NCBI GenBank assembly: GCA_949710005.1
Contig: OX453282.1
Location: 20,813,664-20,877,663, forward strand
Length of the DNA: 64,000 bases
Origin: Ricordea florida
Lineage: Eukaryota > Cnidaria > Anthozoa > Corallimorpharia > Ricordeidae
Direction of reading: 5' to 3'
Part shown: piece after piece, positions 46,201 to 58,200 of the stretch
Numbering within the stretch: the stretch's first letter is position 1
Layout of the letters: every line of letters begins with the position of its first letter
The notes under the pieces: generated by a model
What the model was told of the DNA's origin: nothing
What the model saw: only the letters and a program-made list of their open reading frames with translations
The model's database searches: none
Made by a program: the position numbers and the translations under genes

Positions 46201-49200
46201 GCTTTTGCAGAACGAAAAGAAACTAAGACATGAAATAATGGAATGGCTGAAGGTTGTGTTGCAGTGCGCCCACTCGAACCAAGGCGACCCAAGTAAATTT
46301 TCATACAAATTTTGAATGTCTGTTTTTGACGCTAAACAACAGATTTGTGGAGAGCCTCTACCGACTAAGATGATGCTTTTTCAACCTTGAGATACTTGGT
46401 ACAGTTATAGAGCAAATGATATGCATTTTAAGAGAAATAAAACCACAAGACCACAGAATGGATAATGAACTATGATTGCACTATAGACTTTGTGGTTGAT
46501 CGCTACGGATGTATATGTTGTAGTTCAATTTTTTCCTTGGTTTAAATTTTATTTTCCTTTGTTTCAAACTCATTATCATACATTACCATAACAAAAAAAA
46601 ACAAAGAAAAATAAAATTTGAACCAAGGAAAAAATTGAACTACAACATATACATTCTTACATTCCTAAACGAAATGGCTTTGTTTAATAAATGAAACAGT
46701 GCTATGTTCAACACATGTTGTTGCTTTATTGTGTGACTTTGGACAAGTAACACAAGCCTTTTGCTGTCTACTACACTTACGTCAGTTTGCACCATGTAAG
46801 GTCGTGCGGCTCGCATGTCGTGTAGAAACTTGTTTATGAAAACGCTCTTCGTTTTCTCGGCCATGTCCAGCATAGTGTCTAGGGCAATAAAGGTTCCAGT
46901 TCGTCCAACACCAGCACTATTTCAGTAAAATATAGAAGTAAAGAATGTCTGAATTGACCTGATATACAATAAGTAAAAACATCATCATCATCATCATCAT
47001 CATCAAGATCAACAAGAACAACTTTACTTATTCGTAGCATCTAGTTCATAAGAATGTGCTCTCCTAGGGAGCCGTAAAATATGACTATAGCCTTTAAAAC
47101 AGGTTCCAAACAGGTGTTGGTCGCACAGCTCAAACCAGAAAGTTAGGAAGCCAGTAAGAATTGAGAACGAACAGGCACTAGCCAAGGAAATGATCAACTA
47201 TTTAAGCTAACCGATGTAAATAAAAAAATTCTTCAAAAAATTGTCACGCAATTTGCTGGAAGGTAAATAGGTAGAAAGATACCTTTATGTGAGGGTGTTT
47301 CTTAGTCAGCTTTCATAAGAAAGCTGTTGTTAAAAGATGCCTAAGGGTCACTATTATTTGTAACATCTTACAACTCATTTTAAAAATACATCCAAGCAAT
47401 TTTCTGTGCATCATTTACTGATAAATAATTGTATCAGTATCTTAATTGATCTTAATCGACGGCAGCCATATTTCGGTAACTTAGACGCCATCTTTTTTTT
47501 CCTCAAACAAACGCTCACTGGCACAGGGTTACCCAGAAGCCCCTAAATTACTCACCTCCTAGGGGGTGGATAGTGTTGATTATCCCGAGTTAGAGAGCCA
47601 ATCAGATTGCTCAAAATGCCAAGGTCGCTGAGTTGGTATAAACTAATTAAGAATGTTCACGTTCAAGTCAGTCTGGAGCGATACTTAAAGGTGCCAATCG
47701 GGCAGAGCCATTTTGGTTACAACCTATTCGAATTCGACTTTGCCCAAAAGCATTTTCATTACTCAAATGTCACCTGCAGTGCACGACAAGCGGTTCATCA
47801 GTATGGTGTCTCCAAGCTCGTATCTTCTTCTGGAATGCCAGCAAAGGGGTCGCGTGCTGTGGTACACCTTTGTCAGGCCACACAGTAAAATGAAATTGAA
47901 CAACTTGACGCTGTTCTTCATCCTACAAATCAACACATACATTTAGAAACGATTTCTTATATTATTGAACGGTTTCAGGCACAAAAGGCTTGTTCAGTGT
48001 GCGAAACAAATCTTACAGCACTCATCAAATTTATGGTTTTTCATATTCATTTGCATCATTCTTCTTCATCTACGGGTATATTACGAACTCACAACATGAC
48101 CAGCTCCCAGTTGGCTTGATAGCTGAGTTGGTAGAGCACTGATCCGGTATCGGAAAGGTCATGGGTTCGAATCCCGTTCAGGCCTGAGTTTTTTTCAGGC
48201 TTTGATTTCACAGCTGCTTAAGTTGTGAACATAACTGCGATGATCAATTAATGTCATTACACATCACTCTAATATGAAAGGAAAAATAACAGGTAACTAA
48301 CAATGGATTAATGAATACTCTTTTATGTAAGAAACACATTTGAGAAATAAGTAATGGTTTTATCGCCCCCTCTTATAGCGGAGCTCCACAGCGGCTTAAA
48401 GAGCCGCAGAGCGGAGCCTCATAACTACTGTGCGAGGATAGAAATTGAGAAAACCATGCGTTTGAGTTTTCATGGTCATCGTGGCTAGCGGCATGGCTCG
48501 CGGGCGCGTGCGCCTAGCGACGACGACGACGACGTTGCCCCACTAGCGACGACGACGACGACGTTGCCCCAACATGGCGGCCATAGTCATCCGAAATATT
48601 TAGAAGGTCTTAAACCGAAACGAGGCTTTGTTTTTCGCGCAATGGCTCTTCCGTTGAGTCTTGAGCTAGATGTTTTTTTTTGACGATTTATTTCAGCTAT
48701 AGAATCTTCTTTAAGTAGTTGCGTACACCAGGCGTATTTAATAACTTTAGTGACAGCATTTTTAATGTGTGAGGATCTGTGTGAGGAGCTCCGCTTGGCT
48801 AAATCTATTTAATACTTAAGAAGGTTGGTCAAGTCTTCTTTGTTAGCCAGTGCCTATTGATCAAAGAATCAACAATAACGTGACGTAAGCATTACCAGTT
48901 TGGTTAAAACCATAATATATCCAGGGCAGGAAATACTCCACAGGGAATCAAACTTCAAAAGTTTAAGCGCTTTACTTTTGTATGGAAACCTTTGGAGTCG
49001 AATAGTGGCGCCTGCCTTTTTAACTCGTGGATACGCGAAGCGTATTTGCGAGTTTTTGTGGGGACTCCGATATGCAAATTGTCACTCACTCACTCACTCA
49101 CTCACTCACTCACTCACTCACTCCAGTGTAGACACACTTCGTAATTAGTCGGATAGAACTCGGGGGCACCGATATGAAGACGACAATTGTCGTGACCGAA

Positions 49201-52200
49201 GTCACGGAAGTCTGTTGATGAAAGTTCACGCTGAAAGTGTATCGTACCGTTGCCAGAGTTTGTAATGATTTTGTAGCTTAAGAGGACGATTAGCGAGGCC
49301 CTGTTAGGGGTAAATTTCGACAAGCGACGTGGCCTTGAAACGGCGACATAAAGGACCTGAAATGGCGACGAACGACGAGCCGCTCACGGGAAATTACGAC
49401 AGCGACCTTCGACCTTCCGAAATTGCGACGTGAAAAGGTTTGAAACTCAGACGCGCGACATAAACAACCTCACTAACAGGGCCTCATTAGCAGTCTTACT
49501 AAAATCAAAAGGAGTTTAAATGTTTCCAGTTAGGACAATGACCAACTTGGATACTGAATTTCATGAGCCTTTTACTCGGCCAGGCGCTAAACGTGAACAG
49601 ATGATAACTATTCGCTTTTCCGACATCGACCGCCATCGACCGCCCCCAAGATTACAAGCAGTATATGAATTTCAGTTGGCTCGAAAGTGATCTGAAGATG
49701 AGAAAATCTCTTGCTAATATAGTAAGCTTTGATGAGAACTCATAGAGCGAAATTAGCACTTGAATGAGAATTTATTTGAGCGAAATGAGTACTCGTTATT
49801 GAACGAAACCACTAGTGAAAACAGAATAAATTGACGAATCCATTATGTGAAACCGAAGAACTTCTGCGGCCAACCTGGATAACAAACATCGCATGGAGGA
49901 CTTTTCTACTGATTTAAGTGTTAGTACTAACAGGAATGGAGTTGGAAAAGTATTGGGACGGTCAAGAAGTATGTCAACGCTTACCATTAAATATAGAGGC
50001 GCATGCCGTGACGGAGAACCAGGGTTCGAAAAGAGTAAGTCATGTAGAAAATGTATTAAGCGTTATATTATATACAATACACCACAAGCCGTTACAATGA
50101 AACGTTTTCTGTCTATTGATTTCCGAATTTACCTTGAAGTGAACTAGATTGTGTTGAAGTAGACATGTTGGAAAAATAGGCTTACCTGTTTTGCTTACTG
50201 TTGTGTGACTCATCATATTTACATTGTAAAAACCAGAAGTTATAAGGATAAAAACAAAGATGTATTGCTCTATTAATGATGGCAAGTCTGATTTTTTTTA
50301 AGTGCAACCCTGAATATATATACCACTGATAACCTAAAATGAGATGGTACGGTAAATAAACTAATTCAACTTGATAAAGGATTGAGAGTCTTAAGGATTT
50401 TAAGATCATCACATCAGCTGGGCTATCCTACATGGTTTTGTTCATTATCAGCTGCAGAATCAAGGTGGATATTTCTGTTGCATACATTGAATAGACTTGT
50501 AGACAACAAAAACTATAATGATGATAAAATTGACAATGTCATGGCAACAAAATTCAGACCTTATTCAGAAGGACCCTGTTACTTTGAACACACAGACAGT
50601 GAGCAGCAGGATACCAGAACTACATTTGGTTTCGGTGCCATTTAATCCTGTACCCTTATGTTAAGTTATCAAATTTTTTAACAACTGTATGCTTGCCACC
50701 TGCCTTATAACTGATGCCTAGTGTAGTCAAATGATTGGCGTCATGTACTCACTGTATGTTTATTTCAAAAAGCTACTCAGCTCCCTGGTCACTTTTATGT
50801 TGTGATTATAGATTATTAAAATTATCTTCAAGTTCATTCAATCACAACTCTGAAAAAACACCTCATTAATTTTTAAATTATTTCTTTTTTCTCTGTTTTG
50901 TAAACATATCCACGAGTTCACCATAGTCCTACTTTGATTGTTTAGTTAAAGACACGAATTTCATACAAAACCTAAAGCATTCTATTTTCTTTACCTTTTT
51001 CATTATAAAGGTACGGATCTCGTAATCAGCCAAAACTTCCAACTTATTCCTGGTTACGACGATGTTTCCGAACGTTCTGGCTTTTTCTGGCCAGTACTTC
51101 TCGCATTTGTTCTGAAAACAGAAAACAAATATTACTAACCGTGATAAGTGTAAACTATAGAGCCTATTCACTCACGTGATCAGCGGCCATGTTTGTAACG
51201 GAAACAAAAGAAGATGTTTGTATAATCAAAGTGGATCAGTTTAGGACACCAACATGGCTGCCGCGACGTCATGTGCATTTACTCTATAGATTTATGTCTC
51301 AAGGGAGACTTGATCCTGCTTCAATTGATCGGCAAGTGGAAAGGGTCATTTTACCAAAACGATTGCAAAAGAAGGAATTTTCTTCTTGGAAATTAATTAT
51401 TAAAATGTTCATTTAAATATTAGCATCACGATGTCCGAGTTTAAGTTTTCCTTGAGTTGACTATTGTAGAAAATAAGATATATAGAATATATATAAGTAT
51501 AGGAAACAAGAACGAATGGCTTAATTATTCTAGTAGAAACCATGTAAAAATATGTTTGGGTTTTTAACTTTTTAAGGGCATTGCTTTGTTCTAAGCGCGG
51601 GCGTTTTCGCTTTTCTCTATCAGTTATAGAATATAGAGTCAGTACTTTAGTCAATCAGATTGCAAGACACGTAATAGAATTTGAGTTAGTTCCTACTAAA
51701 TTTTGATAGTATGTGGCGAGAATTACTCGGAGAGCTGTGCAACTAATTTTGTTTTCACTTGTTAAGAGATGCTTATAGCACTACTTTAACTTCTTTGCTA
51801 CTTACCTTTCCCATCTCGACTAGGTTGGTTAGCATAACGATTATGGAACATTTCTTCTGCCAAATCATTCGCCAAAAATCATTGACTGTGACCGTCGTTG
51901 GTCCTGACACAGAGAGACACGAGAGCAATTAGTGAATTACATGTTGAGTACATAACCAAGAGAGTGGAATACTTCCTTATTTTTAGAACATGTTTGATAT
52001 TTAAGGTTCTCGTATTTGGAGGTATTGAGGTCCAGTGACAAGGCCAAATATATTGCTGCCCAGCCGGTTACTGTTTCTAAGAGAATAAAGGTCACATGAT
52101 AAATAAGGTTTGCCCATATATCTCAATACGTGGTTATGAAAGGGGCGATGGGTCATTTTGATAAGAATTCAAATTCCAGTTTAAAATCTGCCAAGCGCAA

Positions 52201-55200
52201 ATATCTAATTAACAATCAAGTGTTTTCATTAGGAGACTTAAAAATGTTATCAAAGAAAGGAACACAGGGTTGAAAGTCTTGATGGTTTCAGCGTTTAACA
52301 TGTTCACCAACGATAAAATAAAAAGTAAAAAAACAGTACATTTCATCAATGCAGGTACGGGTTGAAAAGACGAAATTCAACACAACTAACCGAAGGAAAA
52401 CAAAAAATATTTAAAGACGTCAGGTTTTGTGGATTTGAGATACACGAGCTCCTATATATATATTGCATGGTCGTCTAATGTAAATCATTACATACATACG
52501 TACATACATACATACGTACGTACGTACATACATATATACATACTTTATTGGCTCGCACCCAACGGGGCTTTTCAGAGTCAATTTTACATTAAACACAACA
52601 TAAGCGTTAACACTGAATATAATTATTTAATGTGTAGTCACTGTTATCTGTGTCTCCAGGTTAAACTAATTTTTTACAGTGAGTTTCAATACTAAGTTAC
52701 TATACCTTGAGTTGCAATGTAACCCTTTGGCTTCTCATCAAATGTCTAAGGAGGAAATCGGAAACCGCGCTGATATGACAACTTGTAGTCTGGCCAGTTA
52801 CCCTTCTCGTACTAAGAAGTAGTTAATTAATTTAAACGCTCTTCTTGCAGTTATTGATACATTTCCAAGTAGTCAGTTGAGAAGTTAGGTATGTACATCG
52901 CTTCGTGGTTAGTGGATCGATGATCCAAATTCTCCATATTAACGTAACCATTTTACCACTAAATCCTTATCATTATCACTATTGAAATTCTCCATATTAA
53001 CTAAATAACATAACGTGGATTGTATTGTGGGAGATGTATTTTTCGGTACTGTAACAGGGAAACTCGGAAAAGGAAATCCCGGTTTTCCCAGTTTTCGATT
53101 CCCATTCCTAGTTTTCGATTCCCATTCCTAGTTTTCGATTCCCATCCTTATTTTCGATTAAAAGTTCGGACGCTCTCCCACTGAGCAAAAGGGGTCCCAT
53201 TGGAGCAAGGCCAAAGAAGGACAAACACCCTGTATACTGCTAGGATTTGAATGCCAAAGTGATTGGTAAATGAAATAATGAAGATATTACTTTAAAAGTG
53301 AAAGTATTCACAGACTACTTACCGGGATGTAGCTTGCATTGATGTAGTCTGAGTCTGGCTCATTTTCTATTTCCTCCAGGATAACACGAGAATGATCATC
53401 TGTTGGCATTAGACGAGCACTATTAATTTAGTACTTCTCTGTTAAATCCGGTTACTTCAATATTTCTTTTCGCTTCAGTCTTATTGAACACTGTTTTTAG
53501 TTTTTCAAGACTGAATTATTTTGAGGACAAGTTGCATTGATCTCTGTTATTCTCAGCAAACCCGGCATCAGTTTAAGAGCCATCTCTGTTTTGAAGTCGT
53601 CAAAGACGTGTCCTTCTCAATGACATATTAGGGACCTTAAGCAAAAGACGACGACGACGTCGTCTACAATAGCAGTAAACAATAGCGTCGATGAACGAAA
53701 CAATGAAACTGCACTTGCAAAATACAGTTTGGTAGATTTCTTTGCCGTCCTCTGCAAAACAACACCGTGAAATGACCATTTTTCCAGGTTTTCTGGAAGA
53801 CGCGAGTGCACAACGACAAAATTGTCATAAAAAATTTGTAATGAACTGTGAACGGGTTAGGTTGGAAAAATCGGTGGTTTGAAAAGTTAGGGAAAGAAAA
53901 TGAAACAAGCCTGACGCCATCGGTACAGGAGAAAAACAAATCCTTTTTTTTTGAACGCGCCATCCTCCGCGTCGTATTCATTCTTGCTTAAGCTCCCTAT
54001 TGATTGGAATGCTGACGCATGAATGAGAAACCGAGCACTGCTTGGCCATACCAGAAATATTTGTGATGGCCAGTTCACGAGTTTACAAACAACAACCGCG
54101 AGGGGCATTGGTCGAAGGATCAAAAAAGTGCGAACAAATTTACATGACTCCTAACCATTACAACTTGTAACATAGCCTGTACAATAATAAAATATTGTAC
54201 AATATTGAATCCGGCTCCTGTTTGTTGTGACAAAAATAACAAACTTACATGTAACGATATTGGCGTAGCGATTTTTTGGCCTTTGTCTCTTTCCAACATT
54301 CCACGAATACTGCAAACCTCCCGGAAGAGCCTGATATATCAGAAAATACAAATGTTAATAAGAATGATAAACTGTAACAGAAATAAAGTTTTACTTGTAA
54401 TTTGGGTTAAACCGTGTCTCTTCTTTTTACTTGGATCACTATCTATATATCTGTAAATCTCGGCACGAACAAGGGACAGTTCATTTTTTACGAGGAAGGA
54501 GGGGCTGGCGAGATTGTTGTTTTTTTTTTTTGGGGGGGGGGGAGAGTCATGCGAAAAAAACGGCTTTCGAGCGAAAAAAAAAATTGGGAAAAGTGGGGGT
54601 CACCAGAAACATTTTCGCACTACTTGGAAATGACACAATGTTTTAAGAGGAGCCCATCAATGAAATCGTTGCTTCAAGGAGGGGACGTAAAAAAATTGTC
54701 AGGCTGAGGGGGGTCACGCAATTTTTAAAAATGTTTAAATGGTTCTTCCCGAATCACGCTAGCCCCCCCTCCCTTGTAACAAATGAACGGTCGCTAAGGC
54801 GTCATAGAAATTCACCTTTTGTTAGACCAAAGACATAAGTTTCTTACTCTAGATAAAAGAGTTGTAACTGTACACCCAGTGAATCTAAGCTTGTAATGTA
54901 TCTATAACAAAGCCAAGTGTAAGAAAGCCACTATCTCTGTCTCAGCATTTGGGCTCATGAAATAATCGCTTTTTCCGTGAACCAGGAGCCTATCACCAGA
55001 AGCGTTAGTCTCGCACATGAGCCCTTTTCCCGAAATGTTCCTATTTTCCTATTTTTCCTTCCTAGATTTAGTATTCGTTAGCTGGAATGTATAACTTTGT
55101 TACCTTTGTGACATATTACCTTTGGAACATATTATGTTTGTAACGTATTTGTGAGAATTGGTTTACTGTCTATTGAATAAAAAAATAGATAGACACGTAG

Positions 55201-58200
55201 ATCAATAAATATGAGCTTCTCATTAGCCTCAGAAAAGCCTTGGTGAATTTAAAGAAGGGTGGCCTCACTTTAAATTCTTCTCTCAGTAGTATAGCACTCT
55301 TCTTTGTCTTGTTTTTGTAGTAGTCAGCGAACTTAGCCACAGGAACAGCCCTGGATACGCCATCATCTGAGTCTTCCAAAACAAGGTAAATGGAATAAAA
55401 ACAAGGCAAATGGAATGAAAACAAGGTAAATGGAATGAAAACAAGGTAAATGGAATGAAAACAAGGTAAATGGAATGAAAACAAGGTAAATGGAATGAAA
55501 ACAAGGTAAATAGAATGAAAACAAGGTAAATGGAATGAAAACAAGGTAAATGGAATGAAAACAAGGTAAATGGAATGAGAACAAGGTAAATGGAATTAAA
55601 ACAAGGTAAATGGAATTAAAGTGTATATGACACCAATTTTTGTTTATCCATTTTTAGGAGTACGAGGCGTGGGGAAAACGATTATAGGAACAAAAATAAT
55701 GGAAAAAACGTTTTCTCCCTCCTTTTTTGCCGCTTAGAATGAAGACGTAAGTTCCGTATTTTAGGTGGCATATTTTTACATGTGCATGTTACGAAGTAAA
55801 ACCAATTACATGATGTAAGAACTAAATAATAATGACAATAATGATAATAGCTTTAGCTCATTACAATGAGGTGTACACAAAAAACAAAATGCAACATGAG
55901 GAATATAAAGAAAATCATAATTAACAATGATGTTAAATATGCTCAAAATATAAATACAATATAATAGTATTTTATTCATATTTTAGTTTTCTTATATTTA
56001 AAGAATAAACCAGCTAGGAAACGTTTGTAAAAGTTAAATGTTTCTCCGAATTTAATTAACGTTTATGTCTTTTAAAAGCAAACCAAATTCAAGAGAACTC
56101 GATACTTGATCTCCGATGAAGGCAATAACCGATTAGTGATTACAAACTTGATACCCGATGCCCGGGAATTGCGAGTATTGAGTGAAAATGCTATTGTCGA
56201 GTATTGAGCGTTGATGTGCTACTATATACTTGGTGCTTGCGAGTATGTAGTGTAAACTCGATACTCGATACCCAATGCTTGGGAATTTCGAGTATTGAGT
56301 TAATCTAGTATTAATGCCAAGGAGGATACAAAATGCCAGCGTGTATTTTGTGTTATGCGATACTTTATATTCAAAGCCTGGGAGTATTGAAGTATCCAAG
56401 TAACTCAGCTTGATACTTGACGTTTTTTGCTTGGAGTACTAGATTCCTGATATTCAGTGCCTGCGAGTATCGGGTATCGAGTGCAACCTCGAAACTCGAT
56501 ACCCGATGCGAGTATGTAGCATTTAGGGACACGTTATATTTAGCCGGTACTGTACCTTCATCCAGCCGGACGTCGCTCATGTTTTGATAAACCGGATTGG
56601 CTGCACTTGCATCCGTGTCAAGGGAATCTTGGGCCAAGTTATCAAGTGACACAGGGTTCCTGTATGCACTGTTGTCATCACGCCTCGGTTTTCGACGTCT
56701 CCTACAGAAAGAAAGTGTGAATATACACTGCTGACCAGACAAAGAAAAAGAAGCTGGAGGCAGCTTATTGAAGCTTTAAAACCACAGCTCAATAGCTGAA
56801 CTGAACAAAACTTTACGTATACGATCAGATACCAAAACTGTGATAAAATGTGATCCTTGCAAGTCGCTTTGGAACACCCACTACGTACAATTGCCGCAAA
56901 AGAGCTGCTCGTTTGTCAGTTCATTTCAAAAGTGTTATTTTCAACTATTTTTCAAATTATAACTAAATTGTTTAGGTCTGGTAAAAATGTTTATAGATTG
57001 TGATCAGTATTATTACTGACTTCATGAAATCTTGAGATATGTCCAGAAATGCACGTAAATGAGATTCATACTCTTCATATTAGACACCGCAATGTGTCTT
57101 GACTGTTCTTATCTCACTAAAACACTCTAATATCTCTCCTATATGAAGTGATATGGACTTCCCAAATCATTCCTACAAGCATGAAGTGTTTGTTAAAGAA
57201 TGTGGCGTGCATTTCTGGCCATAAGTGGAGACATGAGTGGAATCTTCGATAATTTAATTCTTCTCCGATCGAAAAGTGTCTCTCAGCTAGCGCGTCTAAG
57301 AGCCTCACGAAGAGAATTATCAGCCGTTCACCTTCAGTCGTTCATAGTTTTTCTGCAATCTTTTGGTCGCCAATTGCGTCCGTGGGAGCGGCATGCAACG
57401 GCATCCGTTTACTAGCCGTGTGTTTTGCCGTTCGTACGGACAGCCGTTAATGTACTTTTTTCCTTGAGAGATCATTTTTACCTTCTTGCAAAAATAATTC
57501 CAACGACAATGATGGCGATTAACAGCAGTAAGACAAGTGGAACAGCGACAGCTACAGCAGTACTAGAAGATGAACCAGATGAGGAGGTTTCATCTTTGTC
57601 TCCAGTACCTGTTAAGAACAAGTCAATAATCAATGCAAGATAAAGTTTTAGAATATATGGCTGCATATTGGCCAAGTTGACCGGGACCTAGTTGATTTCA
57701 ATTGTAACGCAGGAAAGAACGAGCCCGATATCCAGCCATCTTGATCGAAAGAATTTGGTCAGTAAATGGTCTATTATATGGCCATTTGGTATATTATGAA
57801 CTCACAACATGACCAGCTCCCAGTTGGCTTGATAACTCAGTTGGTAGAGCACTGCGCTTGCATCGCAAAGGTCATGGGTTCGAATCCCGTTCAGGCCTGA
57901 ATTTTTTTCAAGGCTTTAATTTCACAGCTGCTTAAGTTGTGCACATAACTGCGATGATCAATCAGTGTCATTACATATTACTCCGCTGTTCAAACATATG
58001 GTCTTTCATATATTCACTTGCATTCTTCACTATCTATGGGGATATTACGACCTCACAACGTGACCAGCTCCCAGTTGGCTTGATCGCTCAGTTGGTCGAG
58101 CACTGCACCGGTATCGCAGAGGTAATGGGTTTGAATCCCGTTCAGGCCTGAATTTTTTTCAAGGCTTTAATTTCACAGCTGCTTAAGTTGTGCACATAAC

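Noticed and set aside
55170-55584. Long minus-strand frames reading repeated FSFHLPCFHSIYLVFIPFTL-like units
   Set aside because: They are translations of the 20-bp minisatellite in all three frames, which has no stops. The real exon (55269-55372) only partly overlaps.
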